Of a DNA stretch of 7,249 bases, positions 1-6,909 are shown piece by piece. The DNA lies in assembly GCA_938018045.1 (NCBI GenBank), contig CALIIP010000098.1, positions 1 to 7,249 of the forward strand. The letters are read 5' to 3'. The first letter of the stretch is position 1, and every line of letters starts with the position of its first letter. The notes below the pieces were generated by a model that saw nothing but the letters and a program-made list of their open reading frames with translations, was not told where the DNA came from and ran no database searches. Both the position numbers and the translations under genes were made by a program. This DNA comes from an uncultured Flavobacteriaceae bacterium. GTDB lineage: Bacteria > Bacteroidota > Bacteroidia > Flavobacteriales > Flavobacteriaceae.

Positions 1-128
1 TGACAACCACAATCATCTTTTCCACAAGATTTTGTGGTTTTTTTTGGCTTGTAAAAATATTTTTTTGCAAGAAAAATAACAGCTAAAAAAACTGAAATGT
101 AGACTAATATTTCTTGAGTGTTTTCCAT
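1..128 (-). CDS. FeoB-associated Cys-rich membrane protein, 3' end cut by window edge
   Basis: This is a small reading frame of which 42 codons are visible; the last codon is cut after two bases by the left edge. It starts with ATG one base after the feoB stop codon, so it is very likely co-transcribed and translationally coupled with feoB. Residues 7 to about 21 form one hydrophobic membrane segment. A basic stretch follows (KKYFYKPKKTTK, 22-33), then a Cys-rich tail with Cys35, Cys40 and Cys42 in the pattern SCGKDDCGC. A short protein with one membrane helix and a C-terminal Cys cluster directly after feoB is the hallmark of the FeoB-associated Cys-rich membrane protein family. Its molecular role is not well established; a part in Fe(II) handling or in stabilising the FeoB complex is inferred from context only. 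The identification rests on position, topology and the Cys motif, and the C-terminus cannot be seen. Confidence 0.85.
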   Translation of the reverse strand, partial: MENTQEILVYISVFLAVIFLAKKYFYKPKKTTKSCGKDDCGC

Positions 129-129
129 A

Positions 130-2238
130 TTATTTCAAAAATTGAAATGCTATTAATGCTATAATATAAGCAACTCCAGTCATCCCAAAGAGTTGTATCA
201 ACGGCCATTTCCAACTATTAGTTTCTCGTTTTACTACTGCCAACGTTCCCATGCATTGCATTGCAAAAGCATAGAACAACAAGAGTGAAATTCCGCTTGC
301 AAAATTAAATACTTTTCTTCCTGAAGGATACACCTCTTGTCGCATTTTATCCTTAATGGTTTCTTCTTCATCACCTGCACTACCAACGCTATAAATTGTT
401 GCCAATGTACTTACAAATACTTCACGAGCAGCAAAAGAAGTAACCAAGGCTATTCCAATTTTCCAATCGTAACCCAAAGGTTTTATAACTGGTTCAATTG
501 TTTTACCAACAATACCAATATATGAATGTTCTAATTTATATGAAGCAATTTTATTATCTAATTCTGAATCTGTAATTTGCTGATTTACAACTTCATTTTT
601 TACGATTTCTTCAGCATTATTAAACTTTTCTCCTGGACCATAAGAAGCCAAAAACCACAATACAATTGAAATCGCTAAAATGATTTTTCCTGCTTCAAAA
701 ACAAAAGATTTTGTCTTTTCAAGTACGTTTATAAATACATTTTTAAACATCGGTAATTTGTAGTTTGGCATCTCAACTACAAAATAAGATTTACTCTTAA
801 TTTTTAAAATTTTATTTAAAATATATGCCGATAAAATTGCGGCTCCGAATCCTAATAAATACAAAAACATCAAGGTCAAACCTTGCGCATTGAAAATTCC
901 TAAAACTCTTTGATTTGGAATTACCAAAGCAATTAATATCGCATAAACTGGTAATCTAGCTGAACACGTTGTAAAAGGTGTTACCAAAATAGTAATCAAT
1001 CTTTCTTTCCAACTTTCAATATTTCGAGTTGCCATAATTGCAGGAATAGCACACGCCGTTCCAGAAATTAAAGGAACAACACTTTTACCGCTCAACCCAA
1101 AACGTCTCATGATTCTGTCCATCAAAAAGACAACACGACTCATATAACCACTTTCTTCAAGTACAGATATAAACAAGAAAAGAAAGACTATTTGAGGAAT
1201 AAATATTGCTATTCCGCCAAGACCAGCAATAACACCATCGACCAATAAATCTGTGAAATTTCCTGCAGGAAGTGTATGTCTTACCCAATCTCCAAGATGT
1301 GCAAATGAAGTATCAATAAAATCCATTGGAACGCTACTCCAATCAAAAATTGCTTGAAATATCAGTAATAAAATTGCAAAGAAAATTACATATCCAAATA
1401 CTTTATGAGTCAATACCCTATCAAATTTACTTCGCAAATCTGTTGCTTTTGACTTGTCTACAATATAACTTTTCTTCAACGTATCGTTGATGAATTTATA
1501 GCGAGCAATCGTTTCTTTATGCTGTAATTTTTTTATTTCTGAAGACGATTTTGTTGTAAATGATGTTGCGTCTTTTATCGTATTTTTCTCTACTTTTCCA
1601 AAATTTACATCTTGTGAAATAACCAACCATAATTTATATAATGATTGATTTGGAAAGACTTTACGTAGGTTTTCAAAATATTCACTATCAATTTTAGAAG
1701 TATCTAAACAAGGATTTGAAGGTAAATTTTTATAATCTAATAATAGCGTTTTTATATTTTCAATTCCGTTTTTGGTTCTTGAACTTACCAAAGCAATTTT
1801 TGTGTGCAATTCTTTCTCTAAAGCAGGAATGTCGATAGAAATCCCTTTATACTTCATTCTATCAGACATATTTATGACCAATATTGACGGAATTTCTAAA
1901 TCTTTAATCTGCGTAAATAAAAGTAGATTTCTTTTCAGGTTTTCAACATCTGTAACCACAATTGCAACATCTGGATAGTCTTCGTCAGTTTTATTCATCA
2001 ATAGTTCTATAACCACACTTTCGTCGAGTGATGAAGCGTTTAAACTATAAGTTCCAGGAAGATCAATGATTTTTGCTTTCTGATGTTGTGACAGTTTACA
2101 GAAACCTGCCTTTTTCTCGACAGTAATTCCTGGATAGTTTCCAACTTGTTGATTGAGTCCTGTAAGATGATTAAAAACCGATGTTTTTCCTGTATTCGGA
2201 TTTCCAATTAACGCAACTTTTAAGATATTTACACTCAT
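130..2238 (-). CDS. feoB: Ferrous iron transporter FeoB (G-protein-coupled inner membrane permease)
   Basis: FeoB imports Fe(II) across the cytoplasmic membrane and carries its own GTPase domain. The 702-residue protein starts with the G domain: G1 GNPNTGKT at 12-19, a G2 region around Thr39 (YPGITVE), G3 DLPG at 59-62, G4 NMSD at 123-126 and a G5-like segment near 151-158. A helical linker follows. The membrane part begins near residue 274 (RVLTHKVFG) and contains the two Gate/nucleoside-recognition regions. The three Cys typical of the FeoB pore are present: Cys396 (GTACAIPA), Cys425 (TTCSARLPVY) and Cys662 (MQCMGT). They correspond by motif to the Cys403, Cys432 and Cys675 of Escherichia coli FeoB. 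The length is somewhat below the 773 residues of E. coli, as is common in this phylum. The start lies 9 bp after the feoA stop and the end 1 bp before the small Cys-rich gene, which indicates one operon. No frameshift or missing motif is seen. Confidence 0.97.
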   Translation of the reverse strand: MSVNILKVALIGNPNTGKTSVFNHLTGLNQQVGNYPGITVEKKAGFCKLSQHQKAKIIDLPGTYSLNASSLDESVVIELLMNKTDEDYPDVAIVVTDVENLKRNLLLFTQIKDLEIPSILVINMSDRMKYKGISIDIPALEKELHTKIALVSSRTKNGIENIKTLLLDYKNLPSNPCLDTSKIDSEYFENLRKVFPNQSLYKLWLVISQDVNFGKVEKNTIKDATSFTTKSSSEIKKLQHKETIARYKFINDTLKKSYIVDKSKATDLRSKFDRVLTHKVFGYVIFFAILLLIFQAIFDWSSVPMDFIDTSFAHLGDWVRHTLPAGNFTDLLVDGVIAGLGGIAIFIPQIVFLFLFISVLEESGYMSRVVFLMDRIMRRFGLSGKSVVPLISGTACAIPAIMATRNIESWKERLITILVTPFTTCSARLPVYAILIALVIPNQRVLGIFNAQGLTLMFLYLLGFGAAILSAYILNKILKIKSKSYFVVEMPNYKLPMFKNVFINVLEKTKSFVFEAGKIILAISIVLWFLASYGPGEKFNNAEEIVKNEVVNQQITDSELDNKIASYKLEHSYIGIVGKTIEPVIKPLGYDWKIGIALVTSFAAREVFVSTLATIYSVGSAGDEEETIKDKMRQEVYPSGRKVFNFASGISLLLFYAFAMQCMGTLAVVKRETNSWKWPLIQLFGMTGVAYIIALIAFQFLK

Positions 2239-2247
2239 ATGTATATC

Positions 2248-2478
2248 TTATTGAGTGATTTTTTTAATCGAAATGTGGATTGCAGTTTCTTTTCTGATGG
2301 CAACATAACAGTCGTTAATGTTGATGTATAATGGATCGTGAAAAGGTGCATATTGAACTAATTCTACTGTGTTTCCAGGTAAACAACCCATTTCAATAAG
2401 CTTTAACGGTACACGAGCAATATCAAACTCTTGTATGATTCCTTTTTCGCCCTTTTGAAGTGTTGCAATGGTTTGCAT
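2248..2478 (-). CDS. feoA: Ferrous iron transport protein A (FeoA), SH3-like
   Basis: FeoA is a small cytoplasmic protein of the SH3-like fold that partners FeoB and is thought to modulate its GTPase or transport activity. The 76 residues cover the whole usual domain. It has a KGEKGIIQEF strand at 9-18, the signature LIEMGCLPGNTVEL around 27-40 (consensus LGxxPGxxV), then APFHDPLYI at 44-52 (consensus P-x-x-D-P), and a last segment AIRKETAIHI that matches the usual 'A-hydrophobic-R-x-x-x-A' end of the family. It is the first gene of the feo unit, 9 bp ahead of feoB. FeoA is separate here, not fused to the FeoB N-terminus as in some other Bacteroidota. The ATG is the only sensible start; the preceding region has no clear Shine-Dalgarno sequence, as expected for this phylum. 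A -7 promoter box and a 15-bp palindrome lie immediately upstream. Confidence 0.93.
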   Translation of the reverse strand: MQTIATLQKGEKGIIQEFDIARVPLKLIEMGCLPGNTVELVQYAPFHDPLYININDCYVAIRKETAIHISIKKITQ

Positions 2479-2505
2479 AAAAATTCTAATTAGTTAATCG
2501 AAGAA

Positions 2506-2513
2506 CAAAGATA
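2506..2513 (-). promoter_or_regulatory. Candidate promoter -7 box of feoA operon
   Basis: On the minus strand this reads TATCTTTG, an exact match to the Bacteroidota -7 consensus TAnnTTTG. Transcription would start near position 2500 and leave a leader of roughly 20 bases before the feoA ATG. No good -33 TTG is found at 17-23 bases upstream, so the promoter may be weak or activator dependent, or feoA may be read partly from the SCO gene. Confidence 0.5.
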
Positions 2514-2518
2514 CTAAA

Positions 2519-2533
2519 TTAGAATGATTCTAA
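2519..2533. promoter_or_regulatory. Perfect 7-1-7 palindrome, candidate iron-responsive operator of feoAB
   Basis: The sequence TTAGAAT-G-ATTCTAA is a perfect inverted repeat of two 7-base arms around one central base. It lies 5 bp upstream of the feoA -7 box, within the spacer/-33 region where a bound repressor would block RNA polymerase. The 7-1-7 layout is the classic geometry of Fur-family operators, and the TTAG...CTAA ends also resemble DtxR/IdeR-type sites. Which regulator binds is not decidable from the window. It has no GC-rich stem and no T tract, so it is not a terminator of the upstream SCO gene. Confidence 0.55.
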
Positions 2534-2545
2534 ATATGACTTTTC

Positions 2546-3226
2546 TTACTTCTTTTTATATTCGTCTTGGAGTACTTTTATATCCAAAATTAATTGTTTG
2601 ATTTCGTCATTATTTGTGCCATCATAATATCCTCTAATTTGACGTTTTTTATCAACCAAAATAAAATTTTCGGTATGAATAAAATCTTGATCTCCACCAT
2701 CACCTTCATCAACAACTGCAAAATAACTTTTACGTGCTAAATCATAAATATGCTTTTTATCTCCTGTAGTTACATTCCATTTACCATCAATAATATTCTT
2801 ATGATCTGCATATGCTCTCAATACAGGAACGCTGTCCATTAAAGGAGTTACAGAATGTGATAGCATCATTATAGTAGCATCTTTTAAGAATTCTTGTTGC
2901 ACTTTTGCCATATTATTTGTCATTATAGGACAGATAGTTGGGCATGTTGTAAAAAAGAAATCTGCTACATATATTTTATCTTCATAATCTTTTTGGGTAA
3001 TCGTTTTTCCGTTTTGATTGATCAAAGAAAAATCAGCAATTTTATGATCATTTGTCACATGAAACAGCGATTTATCTACCAATCTTGGGTTAACATCCGC
3101 AGGATTATAAACTGGTAATGTATCTTTTGGCTTTAAAATAGAATAAATTACAAAAACCATAAAGACCGAAAAAACAGCCATTACAATAAGAAGCGGAAAT
3201 GATTTTTTAAAGAAATTAAGATTCAT
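2546..3226 (-). CDS. SCO1/SenC family copper chaperone for cytochrome c oxidase assembly
   Basis: SCO proteins are membrane-anchored thioredoxin-fold proteins that deliver copper to, or act as thiol reductase for, the CuA centre of cytochrome oxidase. The 226-residue product has one N-terminal membrane anchor (about residues 10-31), which places the rest outside the cytoplasmic membrane. The thioredoxin-like domain begins near residue 63 (IADFSLINQNGK). The copper ligands are visible: Cys95 and Cys99 in TTCPTICP (CxxxC) and His184 in DFIHTENF. The middle segment LSHSVTPLMDSVPVL at 122-136 corresponds to the usual S-V-D-P-x-x-D-T/S-P region, with Thr in place of the common first Asp. The gene lies upstream of feoA on the same strand with a 67-bp gap, so it could be read into feoAB, but that gap holds its own promoter-like box and a palindrome. 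No cytochrome oxidase genes are in view. Confidence 0.92.
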   Translation of the reverse strand: MNLNFFKKSFPLLIVMAVFSVFMVFVIYSILKPKDTLPVYNPADVNPRLVDKSLFHVTNDHKIADFSLINQNGKTITQKDYEDKIYVADFFFTTCPTICPIMTNNMAKVQQEFLKDATIMMLSHSVTPLMDSVPVLRAYADHKNIIDGKWNVTTGDKKHIYDLARKSYFAVVDEGDGGDQDFIHTENFILVDKKRQIRGYYDGTNNDEIKQLILDIKVLQDEYKKK

Positions 3227-3245
3227 TTTGAGTATTACTTTTATG

Positions 3246-3253
3246 CAAATTTA
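3246..3253 (-). promoter_or_regulatory. Candidate promoter -7 box of the SCO gene
   Basis: On the minus strand this reads TAAATTTG, matching TAnnTTTG exactly. A TTG (plus-strand CAA at 3277-3279) lies 23 bases upstream, at the long end of the spacing reported for flavobacterial promoters. The box ends 19 bases before the SCO start codon. Confidence 0.4.
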
Positions 3254-3348
3254 CAACAAACGCCTTTTTTTCTGTTCAATAGCTACTAAAAGTTTGTTAA
3301 ATCAGTTCGTTACTTTAAATATCTGTATTAAAACTCTATTTAAAAACG

Positions 3349-3356
3349 TACATTTG
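3349..3356 (+). promoter_or_regulatory. Candidate promoter -7 box of rseP
   Basis: TACATTTG matches the Bacteroidota -7 consensus TAnnTTTG exactly and ends 28 bases before the rseP ATG. No TTG stands at the expected -33 distance; the nearest is CTG at 3323-3325, 23 bases upstream. The 3227-3384 gap therefore serves as a divergent promoter region for the SCO gene and rseP. Confidence 0.5.
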
Positions 3357-3384
3357 TGCGTTTTTTAAGACAAGAAGATACCAT

Positions 3385-4716
3385 ATGGAAATATTAATAA
3401 AAGCATCGCAATTTTTACTGAGTTTATCATTATTGATTGTTTTACATGAGTTTGGGCATTATTTGCCAGCAAAATTATTCAAAACAAGAGTAGAAAAATT
3501 CTATTTATTTTTCGATGCTTGGGGAAAGAAACTATTTAGCTTTACAAAAGGAGGAACAGAATACGGAATTGGATGGTTGCCGCTTGGTGGTTATGTAAAA
3601 ATTTCTGGGATGATCGATGAAAGCATGGATTTGGAGCAGCTAGAAAAAGATCCAGAACCTTGGGAATTTCGCTCAAAACCAGCATGGCAACGATTGATTA
3701 TTATGCTTGGAGGTGTTTTTGTGAATTTTGTTTTAGGATTTTTAATTTACATTATGCTTTTCAATGTTTGGGGAGAAAGTGTCGTGAAAACTGAAGATGT
3801 AAAGTACGGATTTGGTGTTGCTAAAGTACTAGAGCAATATGGTGTTGAGCAAGGTGATAATATCTTGTTGGTAAATGGTGAAGTGATGGATGATGTAAGA
3901 GACATCAATAACTATCTATTACTTAGAAGCGTTGAAACTATTACAGTAAAACATACAAACGGAGAAACAGAACAAATAACACTTCCTGAAGATATAGATA
4001 TGCAAATATTTCAATCTACTGGAATGACAGCAATGACTCCTAGATTTCCTTTTACTTTAAGTGAAGTAAGCGAAGGTTCAAATGCAGAAAAAGCAGGATT
4101 GTTAAAAACAGATAAAATTATTGCAGTAAATGAGATTCCTGTTACATATTGGTCTGAAGTAACTTTTGGGATACAAAATTCAGAAGAGTTTGTGAACCTT
4201 AAAGTTGATAGAAACGGAGAAATAAAAGATTTAAAAATTGAACTTGCTAATAATGGTAAAATCGGAATTGGTCCAAAACCTGCTGATGAAAATTATATAA
4301 ATATCACAAAAAAAGAGTTTTCTTTTTCTGAAAGTATCACAAGAGGATCTTCAGAAGCATATTGGAAACTTCACGATATTGTTACACAATTTAAGTTTGT
4401 CTTTACATCTAAAGGAGCAACAAGCCTTGGAGGATTTATAGCAATTGGAAACATTTTCCCTTCTACATGGAGTTGGCCTGCATTTTGGGCAATTACTGCC
4501 TTTTTATCATTGATGCTTGGCTTTATGAATTTATTGCCAATTCCAGCACTTGATGGAGGACATGTATTGTTTACCTTATGGGAAATGATTACTGGAAGAA
4601 AACCTAGCGATAAGTTCTTAGAATATGCTCAAATTGGAGGATTTATCTTCTTAATGGGACTACTGCTACTCGCCAACGGAAATGACATTTATAAGTGGAT
4701 TACAGGGCAACTGTAA
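3385..4716 (+). CDS. rseP: Site-2 intramembrane zinc metalloprotease RseP
   Basis: This is a membrane-embedded zinc protease that cleaves transmembrane substrates within the bilayer; in other bacteria these include anti-sigma factors and remnant signal peptides. The 443-residue length agrees with E. coli RseP (about 450). The first membrane helix carries the zinc motif HEFGH at residues 21-25, with catalytic Glu22. The third zinc ligand is Asp390 in LPIPALDGGH near the C-terminus. A membrane-associated segment with conserved Trp and Gly (WQRLIIMLGGVFVNF) starts at 101. Two PDZ-like regions follow: a degenerate one at about 133-200 (GVEQGDNILLVNGE) and a clearer one at about 222-297 (GSNAEKAGLLKTDKIIAVN). 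The final helices span about 366-384 and 416-433. Every catalytic element is intact. The gene is alone on the plus strand, divergent from the SCO gene and convergent with the flotillin gene. The substrate in this organism is unknown. Confidence 0.95.
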   Translation: MEILIKASQFLLSLSLLIVLHEFGHYLPAKLFKTRVEKFYLFFDAWGKKLFSFTKGGTEYGIGWLPLGGYVKISGMIDESMDLEQLEKDPEPWEFRSKPAWQRLIIMLGGVFVNFVLGFLIYIMLFNVWGESVVKTEDVKYGFGVAKVLEQYGVEQGDNILLVNGEVMDDVRDINNYLLLRSVETITVKHTNGETEQITLPEDIDMQIFQSTGMTAMTPRFPFTLSEVSEGSNAEKAGLLKTDKIIAVNEIPVTYWSEVTFGIQNSEEFVNLKVDRNGEIKDLKIELANNGKIGIGPKPADENYINITKKEFSFSESITRGSSEAYWKLHDIVTQFKFVFTSKGATSLGGFIAIGNIFPSTWSWPAFWAITAFLSLMLGFMNLLPIPALDGGHVLFTLWEMITGRKPSDKFLEYAQIGGFIFLMGLLLLANGNDIYKWITGQL

Positions 4717-4730
4717 TTTAGATTATTAGT

Positions 4731-4754
4731 ATTTTGGATTGTTGGAATTTTGGA
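4731..4754. repeat. Short direct repeat ATTTTGGA x2 in the rseP 3' flank
   Basis: ATTTTGGA occurs at 4731-4738 and again at 4747-4754, 16 bases apart, within a stretch from about 4718 to 4763 that is nearly free of C and built from related pieces such as GATTATTA, GGATTGTTGG and ACAATTAG. It is low-complexity sequence just after the rseP stop; no function can be assigned. Confidence 0.5.
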
Positions 4755-4770
4755 CAATTAGACTTAAAGT

Positions 4771-4806
4771 AAAGAGGGAATTTATCACTAGATAAATTCC
4801 CTCTTT
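4771..4806. terminator. Bidirectional rho-independent terminator between rseP and the flotillin gene
   Basis: The arms AAAGAGGGAATTTATC (4771-4786) and GATAAATTCCCTCTTT (4791-4806) pair perfectly over 16 bp around the four-base loop ACTA. On the plus strand the structure ends in a run of five T (4804-4808); on the minus strand it ends in CTTT followed by ACTTTAAG. It lies between two convergent genes, 54 bp past the rseP stop and 73 bp past the flotillin stop. The design fits a shared terminator for both. The rest of the 4717-4879 gap holds only the short direct repeat and no reading frame. Confidence 0.85.
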
Positions 4807-4879
4807 TTATATAGCAATTTGTCGTCGCCTCTTAAATTGTTTATTCAATTAGCAAACAAACTTCTTTAGAATAACTTTA

Positions 4880-6304
4880 TTATTCTTCATTCTTAGGCTT
4901 ATCTTCCTTAACTTCTTCTGCGTCAACTATCTTTGTATCTTTTCCTTTTAAATATTCTGGCAAATCCATTCCTGCCATATTAAACATTTCTTGTAAAGGA
5001 GGAACTGCTTGATACATTCCTGAGATAAAATTTGAAGTTGATGATTTACCATCTTTTCCTCCTCCATTTTCCCATACAGTTACTTTATCTATCTTAATAT
5101 TTTTAATCGCTTCAGCTTGAGTTTTTACCAATTCAGGTAATTTGTCAGCAATTAAAAGTAAAACGGCATCTTTTGAGTTGTTTCCGGCAGCTTTCACTAT
5201 TTGATCTAAACCTGCAGCTTGCTTGGTCAATACTTCATATAAACCTTGTGCTTCTGCTTGTGCTTTAAATAAAATTGCATCAGCTTCACCCTTTGCAATT
5301 CTTCGAATGTTTTCTGCCTGTGCTTCTGCATCGATTTCAACTTTCCTTTTATCGATTTCTGCAGGAACAATAATATCTGCTAATTGAGACGAACGCTCTC
5401 TATCTGCTCTCGCTGTTTCTGCTATCTGTTCTGCAGCATAAGATTCTTCTAAAGCCTTTGCTGTTTGTACTTTTTCAGATGCTATTGCTACACGCTCTGC
5501 TTCTGCTTCTCTCTGTCTACGTAACGAATCTGAATTTGCAACAGCAATTTTGGCTGTATTTTCACCTTCTACTGCTTGAGCATTTGCCGCAGCAACTTGT
5601 GTTCTTTCATCTTGTACTGCATTTGCTTCTCCAATAGAACCATCTCTTGTTTTTTCTGCAACCGATTTACGTGCTGCATTAATAGCATGTGCTGCTGCCT
5701 CTTTTCCTAAAGCCTCTATATAACCAGATTCATCAACAATATCTGTAATATTTACATTGATTAGTTTTAAACCAACCTTTTTCAATTCTGATTCTACACT
5801 TTGAGAAATATTGGTTAAAAACTTATCTCTATCAGAATTGATTTCTTCAATATCCATAGAAGCAACAACCAAACGTAACTGACCAAAGATGATTTCTTGC
5901 GCCAATTCTTGAATATCATTTTGTTCTAAACCTAATAAACGTTCTGCGGCATTTTGCATAATTCCTGGTTCAGTAGAAACACCTATAGTAAATCTAGATG
6001 GGACGTTTACACGAATATTTTGCTTAGAAAGTGCATTTACCAAATTCACTTCTATAGAAATTGGCGTTAAATCTAAAAATTGATAATCTTGAATTACTGG
6101 AAAAATAAATGCGGCACCACCGTGAATACATTTGGCAGATTCTCCTCCTCCTACTTTCCCATAAACAACTAAAATTCTGTCTGAAGGACATCTTTTATAG
6201 CGTTTTATCATTGCAACTATTAATATAAAAATGAATAGAATTGCAATTCCTATTCCTATTAAGCCTGCGTAAGGGCTACTCTGTAATACAATTAAATTTA
6301 GCAT
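4880..6304 (-). CDS. Flotillin family protein (YuaG/FloT-like, SPFH domain)
   Basis: Flotillins are membrane-anchored scaffold proteins that oligomerise and organise fluid or lipid-raft-like membrane domains. This 474-residue protein has an N-terminal hydrophobic anchor at about 13-33 followed by basic residues (KRYKR). The SPFH domain follows from about residue 38 to about 215, including ILVVYGKVGGGESAKC, a beta-rich section with VPSRFTIGVS and the segment NVNITDIVDESGY. A long Ala/Glu-rich region with flotillin-type EA repeats (AEAERVAIASEK, EIDAEAQAENIRR, KAQAEAQGLYEVL) would form the coiled coil, about 216-360. The C-terminal part (KDAVLLLIADKLPELVKTQAEAI) matches the end of bacterial FloT proteins and closes with a charged tail (EVKEDKPKNEE). 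The start lies 10 bp after the stop of the NfeD-like gene, so the two form an operon as in Bacillus subtilis yuaF-yuaG and E. coli yqiJ-yqiK. A generic SPFH protein such as QmcA is less likely given the EA repeats and partner. Confidence 0.93.
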   Translation of the reverse strand: MLNLIVLQSSPYAGLIGIGIAILFIFILIVAMIKRYKRCPSDRILVVYGKVGGGESAKCIHGGAAFIFPVIQDYQFLDLTPISIEVNLVNALSKQNIRVNVPSRFTIGVSTEPGIMQNAAERLLGLEQNDIQELAQEIIFGQLRLVVASMDIEEINSDRDKFLTNISQSVESELKKVGLKLINVNITDIVDESGYIEALGKEAAAHAINAARKSVAEKTRDGSIGEANAVQDERTQVAAANAQAVEGENTAKIAVANSDSLRRQREAEAERVAIASEKVQTAKALEESYAAEQIAETARADRERSSQLADIIVPAEIDKRKVEIDAEAQAENIRRIAKGEADAILFKAQAEAQGLYEVLTKQAAGLDQIVKAAGNNSKDAVLLLIADKLPELVKTQAEAIKNIKIDKVTVWENGGGKDGKSSTSNFISGMYQAVPPLQEMFNMAGMDLPEYLKGKDTKIVDAEEVKEDKPKNEE

Positions 6305-6314
6305 AGTAATTTTT

Positions 6315-6887
6315 TTATTTTTGAGGTTCTACAATTAATATTCCGTTGTTTGTCACTTCTATTACATTTATAATATTTCCTTGGGTTAAGTCTGTTTCGT
6401 TGTCTGTTAGCGCATCCAATTCTCTTAAAGCACCTTGCACTTTTACCTGTACTTTTCCCATTTTCGATCTTTTCGCGCCTATGGTTAGGTAAACTTCACC
6501 AATAGAATTTAACGCATTTTGCATTTTTAAAGTTCCGCTAGAAGTTAATTTACTGATGTAATAAAACATTGCTGCCATTACAAACATCATTGCTAAACCA
6601 CAGATAAGTGAAATAATAAGAGTAATAGATTTTGAATTTCCTGCATCGATACTAGCAATTCCGCTCCAACCAAAAATGGTAAAGAAAGCAACTAAGTTTT
6701 TAAGCGTAAAAAACTGAAAACCAGCTCCTGTGTCTGCATCCATTTCTGCATCAACATCACCTATGTCATCTGCATCAGCGCCGACAAAAGTACCAATTAA
6801 GACAAATAAAAAGATAAGTGTAGAAATTCCTGTAATTATCCAATACGTCTTTTGAAAGGACGTTAATTCTTGAAACCATTCGATCAT
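6315..6887 (-). CDS. NfeD/YuaF-like membrane protein with C-terminal OB-fold, flotillin partner
   Basis: This 190-residue protein has about three hydrophobic segments (roughly 14-35, 62-80 and 86-112) and a soluble C-terminal domain from about residue 125 to the end. That domain is rich in beta strands (SIGEVYLTIGAKR, GKVQVKVQGALRELDAL, NIINVIEVTNNGILIVEP), as expected for the OB-fold of the short NfeD family (YuaF, YqiJ). Short NfeD proteins are encoded next to flotillins and are thought to help flotillin assembly or function in membrane microdomains; here the flotillin follows after 10 bp. The loop after the first membrane helix is strikingly acidic: residues 38-52 contain seven Asp and one Glu. 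The N-terminal protease domain of long NfeD proteins is absent. The family assignment rests on topology, fold pattern and neighbour, not on a strict sequence motif. Confidence 0.82.
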   Translation of the reverse strand: MIEWFQELTSFQKTYWIITGISTLIFLFVLIGTFVGADADDIGDVDAEMDADTGAGFQFFTLKNLVAFFTIFGWSGIASIDAGNSKSITLIISLICGLAMMFVMAAMFYYISKLTSSGTLKMQNALNSIGEVYLTIGAKRSKMGKVQVKVQGALRELDALTDNETDLTQGNIINVIEVTNNGILIVEPQK

Positions 6888-6909
6888 AACAATTAGTTTT
6901 AAAAGTGAT

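Noticed and set aside
337..525. Open frame of 62 codons on the plus strand inside feoB
   Set aside because: It is antisense to a well-supported FeoB, has a composition without recognisable domain and no promoter or ribosome binding signal.
1772..1978. Open frame of 68 codons on the plus strand inside the feoB G domain
   Set aside because: Antisense shadow of the conserved GTPase coding region; no family resemblance.
2248..2478. FeoA as a broken-off part of a FeoA-FeoB fusion
   Set aside because: FeoA has its own complete domain and stop codon, and FeoB has its own start and a complete G1 motif 12 residues in; no sign of a frameshift between them.
2486..2493. 8-bp palindrome CTAATTAG in the feoA leader
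   Set aside because: Too short and AT-rich to separate from chance; only its overlap with an ATTCTAA half site is noted under the operator finding.
2894..3118. Open frame of 74 codons on the plus strand inside the SCO gene
   Set aside because: Antisense to the CxxxC region of SCO; the Cys and His content is a by-product of the opposite strand.
4807..4879. Possible small gene or RNA between the terminator and the flotillin stop
   Set aside because: No reading frame of useful length, no promoter box and no structure was seen.
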